Below are positions 16,030-24,553 of a stretch of DNA of 36,980 nt, piece after piece. Source of the stretch: Spirochaetales bacterium. Its GTDB lineage: Bacteria; Spirochaetota; Spirochaetia; SZUA-6. The translations under genes were made by a program, and so were the position numbers. The stretch covers positions 1 through 36,980 of the forward strand of contig JALUUM010000030.1 of the NCBI GenBank assembly GCA_027021365.1, written 5' to 3'. Within the stretch, counting starts at the first letter, position 1, and each line of letters starts with the position of its first letter. The notes beneath the pieces were generated by a model, which had not been told where the DNA came from, ran no database searches, and saw nothing but the letters and a program-made list of their open reading frames with translations.

Positions 16030-17082
16030 ATGAATGATTCAAAGGTTACAATGGAAAGAATTGCAAAGGAATTGAATATATCAAGAACTACAGTCTATAG
16101 AGCAATTTATAATTTACCGAGAGTCAGCAAGCAGACGAGGGAGAGGGTAAAAAAGCTTGTTGAAAAGTATGATTATCATCCAAATATAACAGCAAAAAAT
16201 CTTGCAAGTAGAAGAACTGGAAGGATTGGCATAGTATTAGAAAACCTTTTTGTACCAATTAGAAATATACTTTCTCAGTACCTTATAGATATGATAAATG
16301 GAAGATCTTATAAGGTTGTTCTTGAAACATTTGACTCTAATAATGTTGAAGGTTTTATGAAAAAAATTCAGGCCGATATTCTCGGTGGAAGTTATGATGG
16401 ATTATTAATCGAACCTGATCTTTTTCATTTTAAAGGTGATAAATTCAAAGAAATTATAGAAAAGATACAACGTAATAAGTTTCCATTTATTTTTCTTTCA
16501 GCTTCTGCCAAATGGCCAGGAGTCGATTTCGTATCCACTAATCGCTATGAGGGAGGATATAAGGCTATAAAGTATCTTATTGAATTGGGACATAGAAGAA
16601 TTGCTATTGTAAGTATTCTCGACTATCCTGAGTACAATCAGATTGAACCAAGATATGAAGCTTATAGAAAAGCATTAAAGGATAATAATCTGGAGGTGAA
16701 TCCCAAATGGATTTTACCTATTGAACATGCTGGTGCATTAGAGGGATACAATGCTGGTTTAAAAATTGCAGAAATGAAGGATAAGCCAACAGCAATATTC
16801 TGTATAAATGATTTTGTTGCAATGGGTGTTTTAAAAGCTTTGAAAGAAAGTGGTATAAGGGTTCCGGATGATATTTCAGTGGTGGGTTTTGATAATATCG
16901 AACTTTCAAATTTTGCTATTGTTCCGCTTACAACTATCGCACAGCCGGTAAATGAGATATCTTTTGAAGCAATAAATCTTCTTTTTAGGAAAATTAGTAA
17001 TCCGGATACACCCACTAGGCAGATATATATTGATCCAAAGTTGATAATAAGAAATTCTTGCAAATCATGCGGAAAAGATTGA
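16030..17082 (+). CDS. LacI-family transcriptional repressor
   Basis: 350 residues. The N-terminal helix-turn-helix and hinge read VTMERIAKELNISRTTVYRA (about 6-25) through HPNITAKNLAS. The periplasmic-binding-like effector domain follows, with ELGHRRIAIVS, AIFCINDFVAMGVLKAL and PDDISVVGFDNIELS. It diverges from the ABC operon and sits directly upstream of the phosphodiesterase gene. Both promoters carry the same inverted repeat, so this protein is the obvious candidate binder. The start has AAAGGGG about a dozen nt upstream. The C-terminal SCKSCGKD is unusual but short. The effector is presumably the imported substrate or a breakdown product. Confidence 0.92.
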   Translation: MNDSKVTMERIAKELNISRTTVYRAIYNLPRVSKQTRERVKKLVEKYDYHPNITAKNLASRRTGRIGIVLENLFVPIRNILSQYLIDMINGRSYKVVLETFDSNNVEGFMKKIQADILGGSYDGLLIEPDLFHFKGDKFKEIIEKIQRNKFPFIFLSASAKWPGVDFVSTNRYEGGYKAIKYLIELGHRRIAIVSILDYPEYNQIEPRYEAYRKALKDNNLEVNPKWILPIEHAGALEGYNAGLKIAEMKDKPTAIFCINDFVAMGVLKALKESGIRVPDDISVVGFDNIELSNFAIVPLTTIAQPVNEISFEAINLLFRKISNPDTPTRQIYIDPKLIIRNSCKSCGKD

Positions 17083-17107
17083 CATGTAATACCTGCTTAA
17101 CTATAAT
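17079..17107 (+). promoter_or_regulatory. Consensus sigma-70 promoter for the phosphodiesterase gene
   Basis: TTGACA (17079-17084), exactly 17 nt, then TATAAT (17102-17107): a perfect match in both hexamers and in spacing. The -35 overlaps the TGA stop of the lacI gene (17080-17082). The last base of the -10 is the first base of the operator. Confidence 0.88.
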
Positions 17108-17124
17108 GTGTACCCGTGTACACA
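17107..17124. promoter_or_regulatory. LacI-type operator at the phosphodiesterase promoter
   Basis: TGTGTAC-CCGT-GTACACA: 7-bp arms and a 4-bp centre, the same architecture as the site at 15886-15903 and differing in the arms only by a C/T (G/A) change. It covers the region immediately downstream of the -10, a classic position for repression. Confidence 0.8.
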
Positions 17125-17150
17125 CTTAGAATTAAGCAAACAAAGAGAGT

Positions 17151-17912
17151 ATGATGCAGAGAAATAATATATTTATTATTGCTCATAGAGGCTATTCGAG
17201 CAAGTACCCAGAATGTACTGAACTAGCTTTCGAAAAAGCTTTGGAAACGGATGTAGATTTTCTCGAGATTGATATTAGAGAAACAAAAGATAGAAAAATC
17301 GTCATTTTTCATGATGATGATTTGTCACCAAAAACTTCCATTAAGGGTAATGTGGGTGACTACTCTTTTGATGAACTATCCAAGGTTAGTATAGAAGCTG
17401 GCTTTGGTAATAAATATGGCTTTCAACCAATAATATTAGTCGATACTGTTTTGAATAAGATAAAGGGCAATACTGTTAGACTGTGTGTTGAGCTAAAAGA
17501 TGTATCAAGAAAGTATATTGATGGTTATGAAGATTTTGTAGTAAGCAAGTTCAGAGAATACAATTTTATCGATAGATTGGTTTTTAATGTGAGAAATCTA
17601 GAGTTTATTAAAGTTTGTAGGGAGAAGTATCCACAGATACCAATTGCATTGGAATTTATGCCTGATAGTTATGATAGTTCCGGTATTGATAGTTATATAA
17701 ATATAATAGTGTCTTTAGGTATTCAGATTGTTGAGTATGATTTTCAAAAAATGAGAAAAGATGTGGCATACAAGTTAAAGGCAAAGGGCATTGCTATTTG
17801 GCCTTGGACAATAAATACAGAGTCGCAGTTAATTAAAGCGCTAGATATGGGAGCAGATGCAATTTTAACGGATGATCCATGGCTTATAAAGAAACTTCTT
17901 TCTGTGAATTAG
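17151..17912 (+). CDS. Glycerophosphodiester phosphodiesterase
   Basis: UgpQ/GlpQ-type TIM-barrel enzyme that cleaves glycerophosphodiesters to glycerol-3-phosphate and an alcohol. At 253 residues with no signal peptide it should be cytoplasmic, acting on imported substrate. Motifs: AHRGYSSKYPECTELAF (catalytic HRG; Cys where most have Asn in ENT), FLEIDIRETKDRKIVIFHDD (metal Glu and Asp plus the second catalytic His), CVELKD, and the C-terminal IWPWTINTESQL with DAILTDDP. Tandem ATGs at 17151 and 17154 leave the start ambiguous by one codon. Its operator links it to the divergent importer operon, suggesting uptake and hydrolysis of a phosphodiester. Confidence 0.92.
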   Translation: MMQRNNIFIIAHRGYSSKYPECTELAFEKALETDVDFLEIDIRETKDRKIVIFHDDDLSPKTSIKGNVGDYSFDELSKVSIEAGFGNKYGFQPIILVDTVLNKIKGNTVRLCVELKDVSRKYIDGYEDFVVSKFREYNFIDRLVFNVRNLEFIKVCREKYPQIPIALEFMPDSYDSSGIDSYINIIVSLGIQIVEYDFQKMRKDVAYKLKAKGIAIWPWTINTESQLIKALDMGADAILTDDPWLIKKLLSVN

Positions 17913-18016
17913 TTCTAAATAGGCAAAGCAACCATCCGGCGTGATTTTTTTCCTTGATTTTAGTGTGAAAAAAGATATCATAGTATAGGTAGGATACCAA
18001 TCAGGAGGATTCTTGT

Positions 18017-18421
18017 ATGAAAAGGGTATGCCCGATCTTATTGATAGTCTTTCTATTTGCACTAGTCTATCCGGTTTTTTCTCAGGAAAACAAGGATGAT
18101 ATCTATGTAAAGACCGTTCCGATAATAAAGATATACAGCCACAGGCTCGGTTACAAAATTATCTACATAAAGAGCAACCAGGAAGTGGGGGCCATATATG
18201 TCCCTATCAAGTGGTTTACCAAGGCAGGCGGAAAGGGAGAGATAGTCTGGGGAGATGATCCTGATTATCCCTACTTTTCGATTTTCTGGAGAAACGGAAA
18301 GTTCGATTTCATAAGGATCTATGTTAAGAACAACCTTTCGGATCCAAGCTGGGGCGTGCTGGAAGAGGGTCCGGATGTGGAAAAATACTTCGATATAGAG
18401 GAATTGAATCCGGATTTTTAG
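18017..18421 (+). CDS. Small secreted protein of unknown function
   Basis: 134 residues with a clear signal peptide (hydrophobic 7-20, likely cleavage after VYPVFS). The mature part is rich in Tyr, Trp, Lys and Asp with beta-strand-like alternation, for example GYKIIYIKSNQEVGAIYVPIK early and GKFDFIRIYVKNN later. No family is recognised. The Shine-Dalgarno is AGGAGGATT, nine nt before the ATG. It ends 8 nt before the next gene, so it probably shares a transcript with the M24 peptidase. Base composition returns here to that of the left part of the window, marking the right edge of the A+T-rich island. Confidence 0.7.
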   Translation: MKRVCPILLIVFLFALVYPVFSQENKDDIYVKTVPIIKIYSHRLGYKIIYIKSNQEVGAIYVPIKWFTKAGGKGEIVWGDDPDYPYFSIFWRNGKFDFIRIYVKNNLSDPSWGVLEEGPDVEKYFDIEELNPDF

Positions 18422-18429
18422 GAATAACT

Positions 18430-19671
18430 GTGGCAGATATCAAGAAAATCCTGAATGCCATCCGTCAGGAAAAGATTGACGGATGGCTCTTTTATAATGT
18501 AGAGCATAGAGATACACTATCAGACCTGATACTTGAAGTGCCGGAAGAATCCATGAACTCGAGGCCATGGATCTACCTTGTTACTGCTGAGGGAAGAGAG
18601 GTCAAGGTAGTTCATACGATAGAGCCTTCCATTCTGGATTCTCTTCCGGGAGAAAAGAGGGTATACTCGAGCTTCGGAGAATATAAACGAGAAATAGAAT
18701 CGCTGCTTGAATATGGGGGAAACAGAAGTACATTTGCACTGAATTACTCAGACTGGAATCCCTTTACCTCTTTTATCGACCACGGCTTTGTCGTGTTATT
18801 AAAGAAAATTGGGTTTAAAGTCACCTCCTCCGAGGGGCTTGTAAACAGATTGCTTGGAACACTGGATGATAAGGCTATTGAGACTCATGAAAGGGCAGCA
18901 TCACTGCTTTACAAGATTGTTTTTAAGACATGGGATAGTATAATCGATGCATTCGAAAGGGGTGTCCCTGTAACAGAAGGGGAAGTTCAATATTGGATAG
19001 GCGACATGTTTAATGAAAACAAACTAGTTTCACGTGAGCTTCCACTGGTGGCAACCGGGAAAAATACGGGAAACCCGCACTACTTTCCCGAGGGGGAAGG
19101 AGCGGTGCTCAAGAAGGGAGATGTCGTTCAGCTCGATATCTGGGCGAAACTCGGTAAGCCTGGCTCTGTATATGCTGATATTTCCTGGGTGGGCTATCTT
19201 GGTAATTCGGTGCCGCATGAGGTTGCAAGGGTTTTCATGGCTGTAACAAGTGCCAGAGACAGAGCGTACTCTTTTATAGAAGAGAATATTGAAAGCGGGA
19301 ATGTAACGGGAAAGGCAGTGGATGCAGTTACACGGAAAACTATTGAACAGGCGGGTTTTGGGAGTTATCTCCGCCACAGAGCGGGGCATTCCATAGGAAC
19401 CGAGGTACACGGATATGGGGTCAACCTGGATTCAATAGAATTCCCCGACAGAAGGAAACTCCTTGAAGGCTCATGCTTCTCCATCGAACCTGGTATATAT
19501 ATGGAGGATTTTGGTGTGCGAAGCGAAATCGATGTTTACATTAAAGGCGGCAGGCCGGTAATAAGCGGTTCAACCATAAGCGGTGTGAAAGGCGGCTACA
19601 AACCTCAAAAAGAAATACTTACTCTAAACAAGGATTCCTGGCAATCGCAGAGAGGAAAGAGCAATGCCTGA
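18430..19671 (+). CDS. M24 metallopeptidase (Xaa-Pro aminopeptidase-like)
   Basis: 413 residues from a GTG start (AGGA upstream): a creatinase-type N-terminal domain (about 1-150) then a pita-bread M24 domain. Metal ligands are recognisable: Asp in VQLDIWAK, Asp in YADISWVGY, His in RHRAGHSIGTEVHG, Glu in FSIEPGIYMED, and Glu in RSEIDVYI. This fits dinuclear-metal aminopeptidase P or a related prolidase, and exact specificity is open. No signal peptide, so cytoplasmic. Its last 8 nt overlap the start of the NrnA-like gene. Confidence 0.85.
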   Translation: MADIKKILNAIRQEKIDGWLFYNVEHRDTLSDLILEVPEESMNSRPWIYLVTAEGREVKVVHTIEPSILDSLPGEKRVYSSFGEYKREIESLLEYGGNRSTFALNYSDWNPFTSFIDHGFVVLLKKIGFKVTSSEGLVNRLLGTLDDKAIETHERAASLLYKIVFKTWDSIIDAFERGVPVTEGEVQYWIGDMFNENKLVSRELPLVATGKNTGNPHYFPEGEGAVLKKGDVVQLDIWAKLGKPGSVYADISWVGYLGNSVPHEVARVFMAVTSARDRAYSFIEENIESGNVTGKAVDAVTRKTIEQAGFGSYLRHRAGHSIGTEVHGYGVNLDSIEFPDRRKLLEGSCFSIEPGIYMEDFGVRSEIDVYIKGGRPVISGSTISGVKGGYKPQKEILTLNKDSWQSQRGKSNA

Positions 19672-20671
19672 AGAAATCTTAACTAGAAAAGAAGATCTTA
19701 CATATGCAAGCAGAGATGTAACCGATTTTCTTTCTGAGGGTAGATTCATAGTCCTGGGCCACAAGGAACCTGACGGGGATTGTGCATCGTCCCAGATAGT
19801 TATGGCCAGCTACTTGAAGCGTCTCGGAAGAGAAACGGTGCTACTCTCCCAGGGCCCCTTCGACAGGCCCGAGATAGCTGATTTCGAGAAGTATTTCTTA
19901 AAAGATTTCAAAGAGAGCGACATAAGGGAAGGTGATAAGGTAATAGTTCTCGACTGTTCCACGATAGACAGGCTTGGAAATTTTCAGTATCTCCCCGGGA
20001 AGTTGCCATCTCTCGTAATTGACCATCATTCCTCGGGGGAACCCTTCGGCAATCTAAAGATAATTGATCCGAAGGCTCCTTCTGTTACCTACATTGTGGA
20101 ACGGCTGATAAGGGAACTCGGCCATACCCTGAAAAGAGAGGAGGCGGAACTTCTTCTTTTCGGTATCTGCACCGATACCGGTTTTTTCAGGCACCTGGAT
20201 GATGGGGCTGTAGAGGTTCTTTCTGCTGTAATAGGGCTCGTCGAAGTAGGTGCCACTTTGAAAAAGGCTTACTACATGATGTACGGAAACAGGGAACTTT
20301 CAAAGAGAAAGATGCTTGGGAAGATGCTGGAAAGAGCAAAGAGCTATGCCGGTAACAGGCTCATCGTAACATATCAGACCATTGCCGACAGGGAGGCTGT
20401 TGAAGGAAAGTCCCGTGGAGAGGATGAACTGTATATGCTGCTTCAAACGGTAAGAAACAATGAGGTCGTGGCATTCATAAGGGAGGAGAGCAGCACGGGA
20501 TGCTCGGTCGGTCTGCGCTCGAGGAACAGAATCGATGTTGGTAAGATTGCAAGGGATTTCGGAGGCGGTGGGCATAAACTTGCTTCCGGTTTCGATATGG
20601 ACGGTAGCATAGAGGAAGTGGAAAGGGTCGTCGTAGAGAAGCTGCTGCCACTACTAAAGCCTCGATACTAA
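19664..20671 (+). CDS. DHH/DHHA1 phosphoesterase (NrnA-like nanoRNase / pAp phosphatase)
   Basis: 335 residues. The N-terminal DHH domain has GHKEPDGDCASSQ (DxD motif), VLDCSTIDRL, the DHH triad in LVIDHHSSGEPFGN, and the Asp-bearing GICTDTGFFRH. The C-terminal DHHA1 domain ends with the nucleotide-binding GGGGHKLASGF. This matches bifunctional oligoribonuclease/3',5'-bisphosphate phosphatase, which degrades 2-5-mer RNA and recycles pAp; related c-di-AMP/pApA hydrolases cannot be excluded. It overlaps the upstream peptidase gene by 8 nt, so translation is coupled. Confidence 0.87.
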   Translation: MPEEILTRKEDLTYASRDVTDFLSEGRFIVLGHKEPDGDCASSQIVMASYLKRLGRETVLLSQGPFDRPEIADFEKYFLKDFKESDIREGDKVIVLDCSTIDRLGNFQYLPGKLPSLVIDHHSSGEPFGNLKIIDPKAPSVTYIVERLIRELGHTLKREEAELLLFGICTDTGFFRHLDDGAVEVLSAVIGLVEVGATLKKAYYMMYGNRELSKRKMLGKMLERAKSYAGNRLIVTYQTIADREAVEGKSRGEDELYMLLQTVRNNEVVAFIREESSTGCSVGLRSRNRIDVGKIARDFGGGGHKLASGFDMDGSIEEVERVVVEKLLPLLKPRY

Positions 20672-20736
20672 AGTGCCATTACTAAAGCAAGTTAGCGTGT
20701 GATTTGCAATTCAAAGTAATTCAAATCAATTTAAAT

Positions 20737-21918
20737 TCAATATGCAAATCCAGTACCTGCAAAAATAGTTACCTTGTCGAGAGAAAAGGGGCTCAGGTAC
20801 GTATCGTAAGGTGTAACAAATATGGTCGTGGATGCAATGTCTCCGTCTGAGGGAATTGTTACATGAAACCACTCTGCATGTATTGTAATGGGCAGGAAAT
20901 CGAGGAGAAAGAAATCCAACCCGGCCTCGATTCCGTATCCAAAGGCCAGGTCAGAATAGCCGACCCAGGAAAGAGTCCAGTTGTAATCATTCCAGAAATC
21001 GCCTAATTCGGCATATATGACCCCACCCTTTATACCTCCGTAGACCTGCATGGAGGGGCTTACCGAGAAACCGGCTCCCGCACCAACACTGGCATCGATT
21101 ACCGTGGACAGTGGTTCTGACATATCCGAGGTGAGATAATAGTTGATAGTATTGGAGGAATAGCCAGCTTCTCCCGAAACGTATACTGGTCCGAGGAGGT
21201 ATTGAACAACATGCACACCCACACTAAATGCAGAGGTTGAGTAATCTATGCTGAGAGCATTTGTCCAGTAATCGGTCCAATCCGATACAGCATCGGCCAA
21301 TTTACCGGAAAACATGGGAAGTCCGACAAGGAATGATATCCTGGAACGAAGCCCCTTTTTCTCTCCTGGTATCGCCGCAACCCTTGCTCCAGCCGGGGCC
21401 TTCTTTTTCTCCTCACCTCTTGCCACCGGCTTTTTAGCCGGCTCGATAACGCCTCCCACTAGCTTCTTCCCCACCCTTTCTGCAAGCAGTATGAGGTCAC
21501 TGAGCTTTCCTTCCTGCTGATCCGATGTCTGGGCGGTCACTTCGCCCGTTTCCACCGAAATCATCTTGGCTGAAATGAAGTAGGTATCTCCGACCTGAGA
21601 AACCCTTGCAACGACAACAAAATCTGCACCGAGATATTCACCGGCTTTCTTTATTTCCCTGTCACTGACGAGCCCCGAAACCTGAAATTCCTTCTCTTTT
21701 AGCACCTGAGCTATGTTGCTCCTGTCCAACACGATGTACTTGTGGGAAGAGACCATCTGCTCTGCTATCTTGTCCGTTACAGGTATGATAACGGATTTGT
21801 CCATATCCTGGGGTATCACTGCATCGAGAACGGCAACTTTTGGAAGTGCTGTGAGAGAAAAAGCGGAAATTATTGCAAAGAGAAATAGTAATATGAGAAA
21901 CCTACCGTATTTTTTCAC
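20737..21918 (-). CDS. Secreted CsgG/LpoB-like protein with a C-terminal barrel-like domain
   Basis: 393 residues from a GTG start (GGGGGG ribosome site). Signal peptide about 1-25 (ending AFSLTALPK). Residues about 28-160 match the CsgG/LpoB-type fold: VAVLDAVIPQD, SHKYIVLDRSNIAQVLKE, EYLGADFVVVARVSQ and MISVETGEVTAQ. An Ala/Lys-rich linker (about 165-190) follows. The C-terminal half is Gly/aromatic-rich with alternating strands and ends in FAGTGFAY, suggesting an outer-membrane barrel or a beta-rich surface domain. Such two-part proteins are common in spirochaetes. The role is unknown, plausibly envelope assembly. It converges with nrnA. Confidence 0.7.
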   Translation of the reverse strand: MKKYGRFLILLFLFAIISAFSLTALPKVAVLDAVIPQDMDKSVIIPVTDKIAEQMVSSHKYIVLDRSNIAQVLKEKEFQVSGLVSDREIKKAGEYLGADFVVVARVSQVGDTYFISAKMISVETGEVTAQTSDQQEGKLSDLILLAERVGKKLVGGVIEPAKKPVARGEEKKKAPAGARVAAIPGEKKGLRSRISFLVGLPMFSGKLADAVSDWTDYWTNALSIDYSTSAFSVGVHVVQYLLGPVYVSGEAGYSSNTINYYLTSDMSEPLSTVIDASVGAGAGFSVSPSMQVYGGIKGGVIYAELGDFWNDYNWTLSWVGYSDLAFGYGIEAGLDFFLLDFLPITIHAEWFHVTIPSDGDIASTTIFVTPYDTYLSPFSLDKVTIFAGTGFAY

Positions 21919-22133
21919 GCATACCCCCCGATAATGCCAATTCTATAAAAATTAACTCAAGAGGTCAAGATATCGAGTATTTGGATTTGATAAAGTTATT
22001 CATTGAGTAAGGAAGCGAGCCCAGTCTCTACTAACATGGTGTATACCTTATCTGCCTCCTTGATTTGTAATGATTATTATTTTATCATAATTTAACTTTT
22101 TTGATTGAAAATGATTGTATTCCGGAGAAAAAA
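21919..22133. other. Divergent intergenic region
   Basis: Separates the CsgG-like gene (-) from the FAD oxidoreductase pair (+). It is A+T-rich near 22060-22110. No convincing promoter hexamers or riboswitch could be assigned by eye. GGAG at 22123-22126 serves the ATG at 22134. Confidence 0.4.
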
Positions 22134-23048
22134 ATGACGAATTACAGGTATCTCATTGTTGGCGGAGGTGTTGCCGGCATCTCTGCCCTTCATGCACTGA
22201 AAGATTTGAAAAAGGATTCGCTTCTTCTCCTGGAGGCACGGGATGAGCCCATGTACACCCTTACCTGGATGCGGCATATCCCATTTGGCCGGGACGGTTA
22301 TGAGTCGACCGGTTTCGATTTCAGGAAAAGTCTGATGGCCAGGAGCAGTGGATTGATCGAAAGTGGCGATATTAGGCTGGGCACGAGGGTTTTTAATATC
22401 GACCTATCAAGCAGAACAGTCTATGCAAGGAGTCCGGAGGGCGAAAGGCTTTCCATTAAATATGATATATTGATATTTGCCGCCGGCGCAACCCAGATAG
22501 TTTACGGGGAGAGCCTCCTTCCCGGAGTGAGGCCGGGAAGGTTGTTTTCTGTCTACCAAGTGGGGGAGATGCTCGCGCATTATGATTTTCTTCCCGGTCG
22601 AAGACTTGTACTCTACGGGGCGAGTGTATATACGGCCGAGACAGCCATCTCTGCAAGCCGAAAGGGGATAAAGTGCACGGTTGTGAGCCCGGGTGATGCC
22701 AGCTGGAAAGTGTATGCGAGGGCGGAAAGTATCAATCTATATGAGAATTGCATACTGAAGCAGGTGCTGGGAGATGCAAGCTTTTCCGGTTTGCTCGTCC
22801 AGCAGGGAAGCAACGAGTTCTGCGTGAGGGGTGATTCGCTTGCCGTGGACGGCGATTATGTTCTGGAGCATGTGTGGCGCGAGCATCTTGGAGTCGAGTG
22901 GAACCTGGAGGAGTGGAGAGTCGACCTGAGGGATGAGGAGATGATGGAGAGAAAGCTAATTTTTTTAGGCGATGCGAGGAAGCCGGAGGTCGATTTCGTG
23001 AAGCAGTATGAGCAGTCGCAACAGGTAATCAGGAGGTTGCTTGGTTAG
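22134..23048 (+). CDS. FAD-dependent pyridine nucleotide-disulfide-type oxidoreductase
   Basis: 304 residues. The FAD-binding Rossmann motif is at the N-terminus (YLIVGGGVAGISALHAL, with LLLEARDE completing it) and the second FAD contact is YDILIFAAGA. The expected NAD(P) site is degenerate (LVLYGASVYTAETA in place of GxGxxG), so cofactor use is doubtful. It ends with a conserved FLGDARKPE FAD loop. The ATG at 22134 with GGAG upstream is preferred over the more upstream TTG at 22101. Together with the next gene it resembles the pair of NAD/FAD oxidoreductase and GlpA-like dehydrogenase seen in Thermotoga and many anaerobes. Confidence 0.78.
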   Translation: MTNYRYLIVGGGVAGISALHALKDLKKDSLLLLEARDEPMYTLTWMRHIPFGRDGYESTGFDFRKSLMARSSGLIESGDIRLGTRVFNIDLSSRTVYARSPEGERLSIKYDILIFAAGATQIVYGESLLPGVRPGRLFSVYQVGEMLAHYDFLPGRRLVLYGASVYTAETAISASRKGIKCTVVSPGDASWKVYARAESINLYENCILKQVLGDASFSGLLVQQGSNEFCVRGDSLAVDGDYVLEHVWREHLGVEWNLEEWRVDLRDEEMMERKLIFLGDARKPEVDFVKQYEQSQQVIRRLLG

Positions 23049-23119
23049 GCGGGATAGCCTGGTTGTTTGAGAGGTTTTTAACACTTGGGACTTGTGAGAT
23101 AAGTTGAGAGGAGGATTCA

Positions 23120-24553
23120 ATGTCTGGGAGCAATGTATTCGACATAGTGGTGATTGGCGGAGGAATCGTGGGGATGGGAATTGCCTATGAACTAAGCAAG
23201 AGGAAGGTGTCGGTTGCCCTTATCGAGAGAAAGTCGCAGGTCACGCAGGGTGCAAGCAAGGGAAACTCGGGGATACTTCATGCCGGTTACGACAGCCCGG
23301 AGGGGAGCCTTAGGGCGAAACTCGTTACAATCGGAAACAGGAGGTACGACGACTGGTCGAGGGAACTCGGGCTTACCGTTAGAAGGATGGGCTCCCTGGT
23401 GGTGGCTTTTGAGGATGAGGGAGATGCCGGTATGGAGCATCTTAACAGGCTGAAAGAGCGGGGAGAGAGGCGGGGCATTCCCCTTGAAATCTTAGGCCGG
23501 AAGGCCCTGCTTGAGAGTGAGCCCAACCTGAACAGGAAAGCTGTTGCTGCACTCCATGCACCTACTGCAGGAAGCATCTGTCCCATGCGGTATGTCAATT
23601 TCATGTTCAAACACTTCGTGGCCAATGGGGGTACACCCTTTCTCGATACCGAGGTAACGGGATTTGTAAAGAATGGCGGCAGGATTACGGAAATAAGGAC
23701 TAACCGTGGAGATATAATTGGCGAGGTTGTGATAAATGCCGCCGGGGTGTTCGGCGATGTGGTGTCCTCGATGGCAGGTATCGACAGGTACAGGATATAT
23801 CCGAGGAAGGGAGAGTATATTCTTCTGGAACCACATCCCAGCTACAACGTGAATAAAATTCTGTTTCCGCTTCCCACGGAGAAGGGGAAGGGAATCCTCG
23901 TTATACCGACGGAGACGGGAGATATCCTTTTGGGACCGACCTCGTATTCAATGGGAAAGGAGTTCAAGGAGGATACGACGACCAGCCTTTACGGCTTGAA
24001 TGAGGTTCTGGAGAAGGCAAGGAAGCTGGTACCTGGTCTCAGTACGAAACTGACTGTAAAGACCTTTGCCGGCAACAGGGCACAGTCCAATACCAACGAC
24101 TTTGCTATCGAGGGTTACGATGAACCGTCGAATTTCATTAATGCCATAGGGATACGCTCTCCCGGGCTGACTGCTGCCCCGGCTATAGCAGATATGGTTG
24201 TAGGGCTCGTGGAGGAGAAGGCAGGAAAGCTGGAGATGAGGAGTGATTTCAGATATATGCCGCACGTTTCCCACAACCAGCCGGAAGAAGCGCTTTCAGA
24301 GATCCGGTGGGCCGACACGATAACTCCGAATCTCGATTCACCTTCCATTCCTCTAATAGACATTGCATGGAATTTCGGGATAAGGGACAATCTGTATAAT
24401 TTCAGCTGTTACACGAACAGGGGGCTCGGGGTAGATCTTGGCACTACCTTTCAGAATGAACTTATCAGGCAGCTTGCAAGGAGGGGGATGAAGGTAGAGG
24501 AAATACTGTACAGGTTAAGGGGTTCAAACCAGGTTATTTCAGAGGCTTCTTAA
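23120..24553 (+). CDS. GlpA/LhgO-like FAD-dependent dehydrogenase (DAO family)
   Basis: 477 residues; the DAO-family FAD fold opens with IVVIGGGIVGMGIAYELSKR (about 9-28) and closes with the C-terminal INAIGIRSPGLTAAPA loop. SKGNSGILHAGYDSPEGSLRAKL is typical of the glycerol-3-phosphate / 2-hydroxyglutarate dehydrogenase branch. Members in such pairs usually end in a BFD-type [2Fe-2S] domain with four Cys; here the last about 90 residues have that length but essentially one Cys (NFSCYTNRG), so the cluster is probably lost. GAGAGGAGG precedes the ATG. The substrate is unknown. Its 3' end overlaps the convergent DUF6064 gene by 20 nt. Confidence 0.82.
   Translation: MSGSNVFDIVVIGGGIVGMGIAYELSKRKVSVALIERKSQVTQGASKGNSGILHAGYDSPEGSLRAKLVTIGNRRYDDWSRELGLTVRRMGSLVVAFEDEGDAGMEHLNRLKERGERRGIPLEILGRKALLESEPNLNRKAVAALHAPTAGSICPMRYVNFMFKHFVANGGTPFLDTEVTGFVKNGGRITEIRTNRGDIIGEVVINAAGVFGDVVSSMAGIDRYRIYPRKGEYILLEPHPSYNVNKILFPLPTEKGKGILVIPTETGDILLGPTSYSMGKEFKEDTTTSLYGLNEVLEKARKLVPGLSTKLTVKTFAGNRAQSNTNDFAIEGYDEPSNFINAIGIRSPGLTAAPAIADMVVGLVEEKAGKLEMRSDFRYMPHVSHNQPEEALSEIRWADTITPNLDSPSIPLIDIAWNFGIRDNLYNFSCYTNRGLGVDLGTTFQNELIRQLARRGMKVEEILYRLRGSNQVISEAS

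Noticed and set aside
17913..18016. Terminator after the phosphodiesterase gene
   Set aside because: A T7 run is present, but no stable stem precedes it.
20701..20750. GATTTGCA / TGCAAATC inverted repeat as a terminator between nrnA and the CsgG-like gene
   Set aside because: Eight-bp arms separated by 34 nt with no U-tract; the region is simply A+T-rich with short AATTCAAA repeats.
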